Shown piece after piece: positions 45,212 through 55,910 of a stretch of DNA of 64,000 nt. The stretch is from Nocardioides litoris (GTDB taxonomy: Bacteria > Actinomycetota > Actinomycetes > Propionibacteriales > Nocardioidaceae). The notes under the pieces are model-generated. The model was not told where the DNA came from. It was given only the letters and a program-made list of their open reading frames with translations, and searched no databases. The stretch lies in the NCBI RefSeq assembly GCF_006346315.1, contig NZ_VDMR01000008.1, forward strand, positions 124,001 to 188,000. The letters run 5' to 3'. Positions within the stretch are counted from its first letter, which is position 1. Every line of letters starts with the position of its first letter. Both the position numbers and the translations under genes were made by a program.

Positions 45212-46053
45212 CGGGCGGTGCGGCACCCGCGGTCACCTGGTGGGGCCACTCGTCGATGACCCTCGAGCTGGGCACGGCACGCGTGGTCACCGACCCGCTG
45301 CTCACCGCCCGGCTCTTCCACCTGCGCCGGGCCCTGCCCGAGCCGGCCGACCGGGCGACCGAGGCCGACCTCCTGCTCGTCTCCCACCTGCACCACGACC
45401 ACCTGCACGTGCCGTCGCTGCGCCGGTTCGACGCCGCCGTGCCGCTGGTGGTGCCCCGTGGGGCGCCGGCGCGGGTGCGCGGGCTGGTCGGCCGCGAGGT
45501 CGTGGAGGTCGAGCCCGGCGAGACCGTCGAGCTGGCCGGCGTACGGGTGGAGGTGCTGGCCGCCACCCACGACGGATCCCGCGACAAGCTGCGTGGCCGC
45601 GACGGCGCGCCCCCCGCGCTCGGCTTCCGCATCGACGACGGCACCACCTCGGTCTGGTACCCCGGCGACACCGGTGTGCGGGCCGACTTCGCCGACGTCG
45701 CGCCCGTCGACCTGGCCGCCGTGCCCATCGGTGGCTGGGGCCCGACGCTGGGGGAGGAGCACCTCGACCCCGAGCAGGCCGCCGACGCCGTGCGGGCCGT
45801 CGGAGCCAGGTGGGCCCTGGCCGTGCACTACGGCACCTACTGGCCGATGGGCCTGCGGCGGCTCCACCCCGCCAACCACCGGCGGCTCTTCGTCACGCCG
45901 CCGCAGCGCTTCCACCGCGCCCTGGCCGAGCGGTGCCCGCGGGCCACGGCGCTGACGCCGGCGGCGGGGGAGCGCCTGGTGCTGGGCGGTCCTGGCGGTC
46001 CTGGCGGTCCTGGCGGCCCTGGCGGTCCTGGCGGCCTCGCGGGCGACGCGTGA
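45208..46053 (+). CDS. MBL-fold metallohydrolase
   Basis: The GTG at 45208 overlaps the preceding stop (GTGA) and gives 281 residues. Metallo-beta-lactamase-fold motifs are clear: VTWWGHSSMTLELGTARVVT, LLLVSHLHHDHLHVPSLRRF (HxHxDH), SVWYPGDTGVRADF, and WALAVHYGTYWPMGLRRLHP. The pattern fits the UlaG/NAPE-PLD-like group. The C-terminus carries Gly-Gly-Pro repeats from a 9-base DNA repeat. The next gene overlaps the stop by four bases. Confidence 0.88.
   Translation: MTGGAAPAVTWWGHSSMTLELGTARVVTDPLLTARLFHLRRALPEPADRATEADLLLVSHLHHDHLHVPSLRRFDAAVPLVVPRGAPARVRGLVGREVVEVEPGETVELAGVRVEVLAATHDGSRDKLRGRDGAPPALGFRIDDGTTSVWYPGDTGVRADFADVAPVDLAAVPIGGWGPTLGEEHLDPEQAADAVRAVGARWALAVHYGTYWPMGLRRLHPANHRRLFVTPPQRFHRALAERCPRATALTPAAGERLVLGGPGGPGGPGGPGGPGGLAGDA
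45985..46029 (+). repeat. 9-base tandem repeat coding Gly-Gly-Pro
   Basis: The unit GGCGGTCCT occurs five times in frame, with one C/T variant in the fourth copy. It lies at the C-terminus of the MBL-fold protein, where length changes would be tolerated. Confidence 0.85.
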
Positions 46054-46649
46054 ACGCCGACCTCGGGCTCGCCGGGCTCGCGGCCCTGTTCGGCGTCGTC
46101 GCCTTCGGGGCCGTCGTGCCCGTCGTGCCGACCGGGGCGGCCGTGAGCGCCGCGGCCGTGCTGGCTCGCGCGGAGCAGCCGTGGGAGCTGGTGCTGGTCG
46201 TCCTCGTCGGCGGTGCCGGGGCGTGGGTCGGTGACGTCATCACCTACGCCGTGCTGCGGCTCGCCGGACGTCCGCTGGCCCAGCGGATCGGCTGGCTCGG
46301 CGCCGACGACCCCGACGGCGCCCTGCAGCACCTGCGGGCCCGGCTCGAGGCCGACGAGGTGCGCTCCTTGCTGCTCTCGCGGCTGGTGCCGGGCGGGCGG
46401 GTGCCGGTGCTGCTGGCCGCGGCGCTCGGCGGCTACCCGGTGGCCCGGTTCGCCTCGGCCGACGTCGCGGCGGCGCTGCTGTGGGCGGGCGTCTACGCGA
46501 CGGTCGGCATCGTCGGCGACGCGCTGATCCCCGACCCCATGGTCGCCCTCGTCGTGGTGGTGGTCGCGGCCGTGGTCCTCGGGCTGGTCGTGCCGCGGCT
46601 GGGGCGGCTGGTGCGGGTCAGGCGCGCGCGACCGGAGGGGACGGGGTGA
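46050..46649 (+). CDS. DedA/VTT-family membrane protein
   Basis: The GTG at 46050 overlaps the preceding stop and gives 199 residues with four to five membrane helices. The DedA pattern is visible: GAVVPVVPTGAAVSAAAVL, GGAGAWVGDVITYAVLRLAG, and LLLSRLVPGGRVPVLLAAAL followed by GYPVARFASADVAAALLWAG. DedA proteins move polyprenyl or other phospholipids across the membrane. The operon with a membrane phosphodiesterase suggests lipid-linked work. Its 3' end overlaps serB by 32 bases on the other strand. Confidence 0.88.
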   Translation: MNADLGLAGLAALFGVVAFGAVVPVVPTGAAVSAAAVLARAEQPWELVLVVLVGGAGAWVGDVITYAVLRLAGRPLAQRIGWLGADDPDGALQHLRARLEADEVRSLLLSRLVPGGRVPVLLAAALGGYPVARFASADVAAALLWAGVYATVGIVGDALIPDPMVALVVVVVAAVVLGLVVPRLGRLVRVRRARPEGTG

Positions 46650-47844
46650 CGATGCCCGCCTCGGCGTCGGCGGCCTCGATCTCCTCGCGGGAGATCCCGA
46701 GCAGGTAGAGCACCGTGTCGAGGTAGGGCACGTTGACCGCCGTGTCGGCGGCTTGCTGCACGACCGGGCGGGCGTTGTAGGCCACCCCGAGGCCGGCGGC
46801 GCCCAGCATGTCGAGGTCGTTGGCGCCGTCGCCGATGGCCACGGTGGCCTCGAGGGGCACGCCCGCGGCGGCGGCGAACTCGCGCAGGGCGGTCGCCTTG
46901 CCGGCCCGGTCGACCACCGCGCCGACGATCTCGCCCGTGATCCGCCCGTCGACGACCTCGAGCTCGTTGGCCCGGGCGAAGTCGATGCCGAGGTCGGCCG
47001 CCAGCCGGTCGGTGACCTGGGTGAACCCGCCACTGACGATGGCGAACCGGTAGCCGAGCCGCCGGAGGGTCCGGACCATCGTGCGGGCACCCGGCGTGAC
47101 CACGATGTCGTCGTACACCGCGTCGAGGGCGGAGGCGTCGAGACCCGCGAGCAGCCGCACGCGCCGCCGCAGCGACTCCTCGAAGTCGATCTCGCCCCGC
47201 ATCGCCTCCTCGGTGACGCGGGCGACCTCCTCCTCGTGCCCGGCGTGGGCGGCGAGCATCTCGATGACCTCGCCCTGGATGAGCGTGCTGTCGACGTCCA
47301 TCACGATCAGCCGGCTCCCGCGGCGCAGCAGGGTCGCCGGCTGCACGGCGACGTCGACGCCCTGGGCGGCCGCCTCGCCGGCCAGCAGCGCGCGGAGCAG
47401 GTCGGGGTCGGCGCCGGAGACGTGCAGGTCGATGGCGGTGACGGGGTAGCGCGCCATCCGCTCGATGCGGTCGATGTTGCCGCCGGTGTCGGCGATGCGG
47501 CCGGCGATCGCGGCCATCTGGGTCGCCTTGAGCGGGCTGCCGATCACGGACACGTGCACGCGGCCGGCGGCGCGGGACCGGTTGTCACCGGTGCCCCGTT
47601 CGAGCTCGACCGTCATCCCCAGCTCGGCCGCGGTGCGCTCGACCGCGGCGGCGACCTTCTTCAGGTCGCGAGGGGCGGTGACCAGCACGCCCAGGATCAG
47701 GCGGCGCCGCAGGATGATCTGCTCGACGTCGAGCACCTCGACCCCGACCTGGCTCAGGGCTGCGAAGACCGACGACGTGACGCCGGGACGGTCGTGGCCG
47801 GTGAGGGTCACCAGCAGGGTGTCGGGAGGCGCCGGCGTGCTCAT
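46618..47844 (-). CDS. serB: Phosphoserine phosphatase with N-terminal ACT domains
   Basis: The 408-residue protein begins with ACT-type regulatory segments (LLVTLTGHDRPGVTSSVFAA; VHVSVIGSPLKATQMAAIAG, residues 1-175). The HAD domain follows: LIVMDVDSTLIQGEVIEMLA near residue 182, FAIVSGGFTQVTDRLAADLG, and ATVAIGDGANDLDMLGAAGL. It makes serine from phosphoserine, and the ACT part probably senses serine. A TAGCCT hexamer lies 8 bases before its ATG. Confidence 0.95.
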   Translation of the reverse strand: MSTPAPPDTLLVTLTGHDRPGVTSSVFAALSQVGVEVLDVEQIILRRRLILGVLVTAPRDLKKVAAAVERTAAELGMTVELERGTGDNRSRAAGRVHVSVIGSPLKATQMAAIAGRIADTGGNIDRIERMARYPVTAIDLHVSGADPDLLRALLAGEAAAQGVDVAVQPATLLRRGSRLIVMDVDSTLIQGEVIEMLAAHAGHEEEVARVTEEAMRGEIDFEESLRRRVRLLAGLDASALDAVYDDIVVTPGARTMVRTLRRLGYRFAIVSGGFTQVTDRLAADLGIDFARANELEVVDGRITGEIVGAVVDRAGKATALREFAAAAGVPLEATVAIGDGANDLDMLGAAGLGVAYNARPVVQQAADTAVNVPYLDTVLYLLGISREEIEAADAEAGIVTPSPPVARA

Positions 47845-47852
47845 CGGGCCCG

Positions 47853-47858
47853 AGGCTA
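47853..47858 (-). promoter_or_regulatory. -10 hexamer TAGCCT upstream of serB
   Basis: On the minus strand TAGCCT ends 8 bases before the ATG at 47844. Confidence 0.5.
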
Positions 47859-47874
47859 TCGGCGCGCGCGGGGT

Positions 47875-48027
47875 TCAGGGCATCGAGGTGCTGCTGGACG
47901 CCGACCCGCTGCGGAAGATCGAACGGCGGCGGTGGCGCTGGGGCCGGAGCCCGGCCAGCAGCAGCAGGCCGACCAGCAGGACGAAGACGACGCCGACGGC
48001 GAGGGCGATGACGACGAGGGGGTGCAT
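47875..48027 (-). CDS. Small single-span membrane protein (50 aa)
   Basis: This short frame encodes MHPLVVIALAVGVVFVLLVG and continues LLLLAGLRPQRHRRRSIF, then a Ser-rich tail; 50 residues in all. The layout is one membrane helix followed by a basic cytoplasmic segment. AGGGGGG lies just before the ATG as a possible ribosome site. It lies between lon and serB with no other gene to fill the space. I do not recognise a family, and the case rests on coding character and the ribosome site. Confidence 0.5.
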   Translation of the reverse strand: MHPLVVIALAVGVVFVLLVGLLLLAGLRPQRHRRRSIFRSGSASSSTSMP

Positions 48028-48058
48028 GCCCCCCTACGTACCCGGATTCCGCTCAGGA

Positions 48059-48080
48059 CGAACACCGGAACACCTGTTCG
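48059..48080. promoter_or_regulatory. Inverted repeat upstream of lon, candidate operator
   Basis: CGAACA (48059-48064) and TGTTCG (48075-48080) are perfect inverted copies 10 bases apart, ending 21 bases before the lon ATG. lon genes of actinobacteria are controlled by HspR or ClgR, and LexA sites also contain GAAC/GTTC, but this site matches none of those exactly. Confidence 0.35.
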
Positions 48081-48101
48081 GGCCGCGGCCGTTGTGCCGG
48101 C

Positions 48102-50415
<2,314 letters not shown>

Positions 50416-50423
<8 letters not shown>

Positions 50424-50442
50424 GGCCGGTCGTCTCAGGCGG
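50416..50442. terminator. Stop-codon hairpin between lon and the lipoprotein gene
   Basis: CCGCCTGAG (50416-50424) and CTCAGGCGG (50434-50442) form a perfect 9-bp stem with a 9-base loop. Each arm contains the TGA stop of one of the convergent genes. It can act in both directions. Confidence 0.6.
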
Positions 50443-50995
50443 GGTCGTCCACCTCGACGACGAGGCGGGTCGGGTCGGTCCGGGTGCTCACCCGGTAGGA
50501 CGCCGGCCCGCCCTCGAGGCCGACCAGCACCTGGGTGACCCCCTCGAACGTCCCGGCGACGTACGACGCCGCGACGGCCCCGCCCGTGCTGGTGGGGAGG
50601 CGGGCTGGGCCGTCGTAGTAGCCCGGCGCCGGCCACGTGGTGTCCGAGGCGTACACGTCGAGGGTCGCCCCGCCCCCGAGGTCGGGGGTCTCCCCGCTCC
50701 CGTCGACGACCGGCCGGTCGACGTACCGCGCCTGCCAGCCGGGCGTCCCCGTGCCGTCGAAGGTGATCACCACCCGGTCGCTCCCGTCGCCCTCGACGAC
50801 GTCGACGTCGGTCAGCACGAGCCCGCCCGGACCGTCCGGCGCACCCGTCTGCGGCGCGGTCGAGGGTGCGCCCGGTGGCGTGGGGCCGGGTCGCCCGGCG
50901 GCGCCGCTCGGTCCGCACCCGGCCGCCAGGGCCAGGGCGAGGGCGGTGACAGCGGCGGCGGCGGTGGCGGTGGCGGCGTGGCGTGGGGTCCTCAT
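50435..50995 (-). CDS. Lipoprotein with AMIN-like domain
   Basis: The 186-residue protein has a lipoprotein signal ending in LALALAAGCGPSG, a Pro-rich linker, and a beta-rich domain (VEGDGSDRVVITFDGTGTPG; FEGVTQVLVGLEGGPASYRV; PTRLVVEVDDPA). This pattern fits the AMIN-like domain found in actinobacterial lipoproteins. It should be anchored on the outer face of the membrane. Function is unknown. Confidence 0.83.
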   Translation of the reverse strand: MRTPRHAATATAAAAVTALALALAAGCGPSGAAGRPGPTPPGAPSTAPQTGAPDGPGGLVLTDVDVVEGDGSDRVVITFDGTGTPGWQARYVDRPVVDGSGETPDLGGGATLDVYASDTTWPAPGYYDGPARLPTSTGGAVAASYVAGTFEGVTQVLVGLEGGPASYRVSTRTDPTRLVVEVDDPA

Positions 50996-51035
50996 GCAGG
51001 GGAGACGCGCGCCGGCGCCCGGAGGTTGACGTCCC

Positions 51036-51041
51036 TAGGGT
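51036..51041 (+). promoter_or_regulatory. -10 hexamer TAGGGT, leaderless start
   Basis: TAGGGT ends 6 bases before the GTG at 51048 of the nucleotidyltransferase-like gene. Confidence 0.6.
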
Positions 51042-51047
51042 GGGCGG

Positions 51048-51644
51048 GTGGTGGCCGAGGGGTGGGTGCGGCGGACGCCGGCCGACGCGGCCGCGCTGCT
51101 GGCCGGCTACCCGGGCCTGTGGTGGATGGCCGGCGGGTGGGCGCTGCAGGCCTTCACCGGGGTGGCCCGCGAGCACGACGACTGCGACCCGTGCGTGCTG
51201 CGGTCGGACCTCCCGCTGCTCCGGGCCCACCTGTCGGGACGCCTCGAGGTGTGGGCGGCGACCGACGGCGTGCTGACGCCGCTCGGGACCGACGACGACC
51301 TCCCGGCCGGCTGCGGCCAGGTCTGGCTGCGCCCCTCGGCGGCCGAGCCGTGGGAGCACGACGTGCTGCTCTCACCGGGCACCCGCGAGGAGTGGGTCTA
51401 CAAGCGCGACCCGTCGCTGCGGATGCCCATGGCCGAGGCGCTGTGGCAGCGCGACGGCGTCCGCTACCTCCAGCCCGAGGTCCAGCTGCTCCACAAGGCG
51501 AAGGGCCTGCGGCCGAAGGACCAGGCCGACCTCGACGCCACCCTGCCCCACCTCGACGACCGCCGGCGACGCTGGCTGGCCGCCGCGCTCGACCGCACCT
51601 TGCCCGGGCACCCCTGGATCCCCGCCCTCCGACCGCGACCGTGA
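51048..51644 (+). CDS. Nucleotidyltransferase-like protein (AadB-type fold)
   Basis: The 198-residue protein opens with LWWMAGGWALQAFTGVAREH and DDCDPCVLRSDLPLLRAHL. The GGWAL and EHDDxD motifs are those of the ANT(2'')/AadB-like nucleotidyltransferase superfamily, with two Asp as metal ligands. The later QPEVQLLHKAKGLRPKDQAD is also typical. Most chromosomal relatives have no known substrate, so drug modification should not be assumed. Confidence 0.78.
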   Translation: MVAEGWVRRTPADAAALLAGYPGLWWMAGGWALQAFTGVAREHDDCDPCVLRSDLPLLRAHLSGRLEVWAATDGVLTPLGTDDDLPAGCGQVWLRPSAAEPWEHDVLLSPGTREEWVYKRDPSLRMPMAEALWQRDGVRYLQPEVQLLHKAKGLRPKDQADLDATLPHLDDRRRRWLAAALDRTLPGHPWIPALRPRP

Positions 51645-51786
51645 GGTCGGGCTCGCCGAGCCGCTGGGGACGGCGTGCGGCCCGGGGGTGCGTCCTCCGG
51701 GCTGGCTGCGCCGGCGACCCGTTCGCATGACGTCCCCGCCAGCCGGCACACGCCCGCACGCGCCCGCCTCCGCGGCCGCCGCCCGG
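51645..51786. other. Intergenic region between convergent genes, nothing recognised
   Basis: This 142-base stretch between the nucleotidyltransferase-like gene and the hypothetical gene at 51787 holds no supported gene and no clear hairpin. Confidence 0.5.
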
Positions 51787-52515
51787 TCAGTCGGGCCACA
51801 CCTCGGGCGAGGTCGCCGCGACGAGGGCTCGACGCCCGGCCCGCGCGAGCGGGGCGAGCGCCTGCCGGCGGTGCTCGATCTCCGAGAGGGACACGGCGCC
51901 GCCGTCGTCCTCCAGCGCCAGGTCGGCGATGCCCATGGCCTGCAGGCCGCGGGCGGCGAGGTCGACGCAGCGCGGCGGCACGCCCGGGGGAGCCGGGACC
52001 GACGGCCGGTGCCGCAGGTTCATCAGCCGGTCGGCCACCTCGGGGCGCCAGCGGGCGACGTCGAGCGCAGCGAGCCGCTCGGCCGAGTCGAGGAGCACCG
52101 AGCGCAGCTCGCGGTCGGCCTCGCCGACGTCGGGCAGCTGGCGGCGGCGGGCGGGCAGCGGCGTCCACTCGACCGTCGGCCCGACGCGCGTGGGCACGAG
52201 GCCGGCGTCGGCGCCGACGGCGACCACGGCCTCGCCGGCGTCGAGGGCGGCGGAGTTGAGGGCCGGCGGCCCGCCGAGCCCGACCAGGTCGCCCTCGACG
52301 GGGAACGCCGCGCCGAACGACGTCGCGCCCGCGGCCCGCAGCGAGGCCAGCGTCGTCACCAGCCCGTCGTCGGGCCCGAGGACGAGGTGGGCGACGTCGT
52401 CGCCGAGCACCCCGTCGAGCATGTCGTCGGGGCCGACGTGCCCGCGCACCCACGAGGTCGCCCACCACGCCAGCCGAGCCGAGACAGGCAGCGCAACGAG
52501 GTCGTCGGACGGCAC
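51787..52515 (-). CDS. Conserved actinobacterial hypothetical protein (242 aa)
   Basis: I do not recognise a named family. The GTG at 52515 lies 7 bases after a TAGCGT hexamer. The protein has LVALPVSARLAWWATSWVRG, then LVLGPDDGLVTTLASLRAAG, FPVEGDLVGLGGPPALNSAA, and a Trp/Arg-rich C-terminal half (LSEIEHRRQALAPLARAGRR). No membrane segment or signal is seen. It is divergent from an ABC ATPase gene, 69 bases apart. Proteins like this are common in actinobacteria without an assigned role. Confidence 0.72.
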   Translation of the reverse strand: MPSDDLVALPVSARLAWWATSWVRGHVGPDDMLDGVLGDDVAHLVLGPDDGLVTTLASLRAAGATSFGAAFPVEGDLVGLGGPPALNSAALDAGEAVVAVGADAGLVPTRVGPTVEWTPLPARRRQLPDVGEADRELRSVLLDSAERLAALDVARWRPEVADRLMNLRHRPSVPAPPGVPPRCVDLAARGLQAMGIADLALEDDGGAVSLSEIEHRRQALAPLARAGRRALVAATSPEVWPD

Positions 52516-52522
52516 GGAACCG

Positions 52523-52528
52523 ACGCTA
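52523..52528 (-). promoter_or_regulatory. -10 hexamer TAGCGT, leaderless start
   Basis: On the minus strand TAGCGT ends 7 bases before the GTG at 52515. This hexamer decides the start within a much longer open frame. Confidence 0.6.
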
Positions 52529-52571
52529 GGCCATGGGTCAGGGCCTCGGTCCGGCCACCCCGGGCACGGCA

Positions 52572-52577
52572 TAGGGT
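52572..52577 (+). promoter_or_regulatory. -10 hexamer TAGGGT, leaderless start
   Basis: TAGGGT ends 7 bases before the ATG at 52585 of the ABC ATPase gene. Confidence 0.6.
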
Positions 52578-52584
52578 GGCCGGC

Positions 52585-53382
<798 letters not shown>

Positions 53383-53420
53383 GGTCCGCGCGCTCGGTCG
53401 GGGCTGTCGGTGGCCGCGGC

Positions 53421-53426
53421 TAGGCT
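53421..53426 (+). promoter_or_regulatory. -10 hexamer TAGGCT, leaderless start of NfeD gene
   Basis: TAGGCT ends 6 bases before the ATG at 53433. Confidence 0.6.
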
Positions 53427-53432
53427 CGCGCC

Positions 53433-53921
53433 ATGGACTGGCTCAGCGACCACCTGTGGAGCATCTGGCTCACGGTCGCGGTCGTCCTCGGCGTCGCCGA
53501 GCTGATGAGCCTCGACCTGGTGCTGGCCATGCTGGCCGTCGGCGCGGTCGCCGGGGGCGTGGCGGCCCTGGCCGGGGCGCCGATCGTCCTGCAGCTGCTG
53601 CTCGCCGGCGGCGCGTCGGTCGCCATGCTCGCCCTCGTCCGGCCCGGCGTCGTGCGCCGCCTGCACACCGGTCCCGAGCTGCGGCTTGGCCACGGCAAGC
53701 TGGTCGGCCGCCGCGCCGTGGTCACCGCCGCGATGGACGGCGTGACGACCGGGCGCATCCGGGTCGACGGCGACGTGTGGTCGGCGGTGCCCTACGACGA
53801 CACGCTCGAGATCGCCGAGGGCCAGACGGTCGAGATCTTCGAGATCAAGGGCGCCACGGCGTACGTCCACCCCGTCGCGGGCACAGGCCCGGGACAGCTC
53901 GGGTCCGGCTCGGTCGGCTGA
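53433..53921 (+). CDS. NfeD-family membrane protein
   Basis: The 162-residue protein has two to three membrane helices in its first 75 residues (WLTVAVVLGVAELMSLDLVL; LLLAGGASVAMLALV) and a C-terminal OB-fold domain (LVGRRAVVTAAMDGVTTGRI; RVDGDVWSAVPYDDTLEIAE). This is the short NfeD form. NfeD and SPFH proteins work together in membrane microdomains, and the SPFH gene follows after 27 bases. Confidence 0.92.
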   Translation: MDWLSDHLWSIWLTVAVVLGVAELMSLDLVLAMLAVGAVAGGVAALAGAPIVLQLLLAGGASVAMLALVRPGVVRRLHTGPELRLGHGKLVGRRAVVTAAMDGVTTGRIRVDGDVWSAVPYDDTLEIAEGQTVEIFEIKGATAYVHPVAGTGPGQLGSGSVG

Positions 53922-53948
53922 GGCCGGCGTCAAGGAGGAGGAGAGACC

Positions 53949-55106
53949 ATGGATGGAGCATCGGTCCTGCTGATCGTGCTCGCGGTGCTGCTGGTGTTCG
54001 TGGCGGTGCTGCTGGCCAAGACGATCCGCATCGTGCCGCAGGCGCGGGCGGGTGTCGTCGAGCGCTTCGGCAAGTACAAGACGACCCTCGACGCCGGCCT
54101 CAACACGGTGGTGCCGTTCGTCGACAAGGTCCGCTACACGATCGACCTGCGCGAGCAGGTCGTCAGCTTCCCGCCGCAGCCGGTGATCACCGAGGACAAC
54201 CTCGTCGTCTCCATCGACACCGTCATCTACTTCCAGGTCACCGACCCGGTCGCGGCGACCTACGAGATCGCCAACTACATCCAGGCCATCGAGCAGCTCA
54301 CGATGACCACGCTGCGCAACATCGTCGGCGGCATGGACCTCGAGGAGACGCTCACCAGCCGCGACTCCATCAACACCGGACTGCGCGGGGTGCTCGACGA
54401 GGCCACCGGCAAGTGGGGCATCCGGGTCAACCGGGTCGAGCTCAAGGGCATCGACCCGCCGCCGTCGATCAAGGACTCGATGGAGAAGCAGATGCGCGCC
54501 GACCGCGACAAGCGCGCGCAGATCCTCACCGCCGAGGGTGGCCGGCAGTCGGCCATCCTCACCGCCGAGGGCCAGAAGCAGTCGGCCATCCTCACCGCGG
54601 AGGGCGAGCGCGAGTCGCAGATCCTGCGCGCCCAGGCCGATCGGGAGTCTGCGATCCTGCGCGCCCAGGGCGAGGGCCAGGCCATCCAGACGGTCTTCCA
54701 GGCCATCCACGACGGGCGGCCGGACCAGTCGCTGCTGGCCTACCAGTACCTCCAGATGATGCCGAAGATCGCCGAGGGCGACGCCAACAAGGTCTGGATC
54801 GTGCCCAGCGAGATCGGCAAGGCCCTCGAGGGCCTCGGCTCGACCATGAGCCAGATCGGCGGCATCCCCACCGAGACCGAGGGCCCGCGCGAGCGCGTCG
54901 ACCTCGGCCCGGGCGTGACGCCCGAGGCCCTGACGAAGCGCACCGAGACCTCGGCCGACGACGCCGTGCGTGCCGCGATCGCCGAGGCCGAGGACGCCGC
55001 CCACCCGGGCCGCCCCGACGCCTCGACGGCCCCGCTCGCCACCGATCCCGCGATCGACCCGACCAACGTGCCACCGGAGCCCCCCGGGCACAATCAGGGC
55101 GAGTGA
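53949..55106 (+). CDS. SPFH/band 7 (stomatin-like) protein
   Basis: The 385-residue protein has one N-terminal membrane helix (VLLIVLAVLLVFVAVLLA), the SPFH domain (IRIVPQARAGVVERFGKYKT; YFQVTDPVAATYEIANYIQA; RVNRVELKGIDPPPSIKDSM), and then a coiled coil of near-repeats (QSAILTAEG twice, ESAILRAQG) at about residues 188-240. Stomatin-like proteins oligomerise in membrane domains. AGGAGG 8-12 bases before the ATG sets the start. The gene overlaps the TauE-like permease by four bases. Confidence 0.94.
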   Translation: MDGASVLLIVLAVLLVFVAVLLAKTIRIVPQARAGVVERFGKYKTTLDAGLNTVVPFVDKVRYTIDLREQVVSFPPQPVITEDNLVVSIDTVIYFQVTDPVAATYEIANYIQAIEQLTMTTLRNIVGGMDLEETLTSRDSINTGLRGVLDEATGKWGIRVNRVELKGIDPPPSIKDSMEKQMRADRDKRAQILTAEGGRQSAILTAEGQKQSAILTAEGERESQILRAQADRESAILRAQGEGQAIQTVFQAIHDGRPDQSLLAYQYLQMMPKIAEGDANKVWIVPSEIGKALEGLGSTMSQIGGIPTETEGPRERVDLGPGVTPEALTKRTETSADDAVRAAIAEAEDAAHPGRPDASTAPLATDPAIDPTNVPPEPPGHNQGE

Positions 55107-55864
55107 GCCCGCTCGAGTCCCTCCTCGTCGTCCTCGCGGGCGTCGCCGCCGGCACGATCAACACCGTTGTGGGATCCGGCACCCTCATCACCTTCCCGAC
55201 CCTGCTCACCTTCGGCGTGCCGCCGGTGACGGCCAACGTGTCCAACAACATCGGTCTCGTGCCCGGGTCGGTGGCGGGCGCGCTCGGCTACCGCGAGGAG
55301 CTCCGCGGCCAGCGGTCGCGCGTCCTGCGCCTCGCCTCGGCCTCGATCCTCGGCGCCGCCGCGGGTGCCGTGCTCCTGCTCGTGCTGCCCGAGGGGGCCT
55401 TCGCGGCCATCGTGCCGGCACTGATCCTGCTCGGCCTGGTGCTGGTCGTGGTCCAGCCACGACTCTCGGAGCGGGTGCGCCGGCGGGCCGAGGGGCGCGA
55501 GGCCGCCCCGGCCGACGCCTGGTGGGTCTGGCCGGCGGTGCTCCTGTGCGGGGTGTACGGCGGCTACTTCGGTGCCGCCCAGGGGGTGCTGCTCATGGGC
55601 GTGCTCGGGATCGGCGTCGCCCAGTCGCTGCAGCACAGCAACGCGGTCAAGAACGTCCTGGCGGCCTTCGTCAACGGCGTCGCCGGCCTCATCTTCGCCG
55701 TCGTCGCCGACGTCGACTGGCGCGTCGTCGCGCTCATCGGTGCGGGGTCGGTCGTGGGCGGGCTGCTCGGCGCCCGCGTCGGCCGCCGTCTGCCGCCCAC
55801 CGGGCTGCGCGCGGCCATCGTGGTCGTCGGCGTCGTCGCCCTCGTGGTCCTGCTGACCACCTGA
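55103..55864 (+). CDS. TauE/SafE-family permease
   Basis: The GTG at 55103 overlaps the SPFH stop (GTGA) and gives 253 residues with about eight membrane helices. The family motifs VVLAGVAAGTINTVVGSGTL at the N-terminus and its half-repeat GVYGGYFGAAQGVLLMGVLG in the second half are clear, plus NVSNNIGLVPGSVAGALGYR. The family exports sulfite, sulfoacetate or related organic anions; the substrate is unknown here. Confidence 0.92.
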   Translation: MSPLESLLVVLAGVAAGTINTVVGSGTLITFPTLLTFGVPPVTANVSNNIGLVPGSVAGALGYREELRGQRSRVLRLASASILGAAAGAVLLLVLPEGAFAAIVPALILLGLVLVVVQPRLSERVRRRAEGREAAPADAWWVWPAVLLCGVYGGYFGAAQGVLLMGVLGIGVAQSLQHSNAVKNVLAAFVNGVAGLIFAVVADVDWRVVALIGAGSVVGGLLGARVGRRLPPTGLRAAIVVVGVVALVVLLTT

Positions 55865-55874
55865 TCGACGCCGA

Positions 55875-55895
55875 CCCGTCGTCGTCCACGACGGG
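55875..55895. terminator. Hairpin between convergent TauE-like and DUF4267-like genes
   Basis: CCCGTCGT (55875-55882) and ACGACGGG (55888-55895) form a perfect 8-bp stem with a 5-base loop, in the 46-base gap between two convergent stop codons. Confidence 0.6.
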
Positions 55896-55910
55896 CCGGC
55901 CGTGCGTCGG

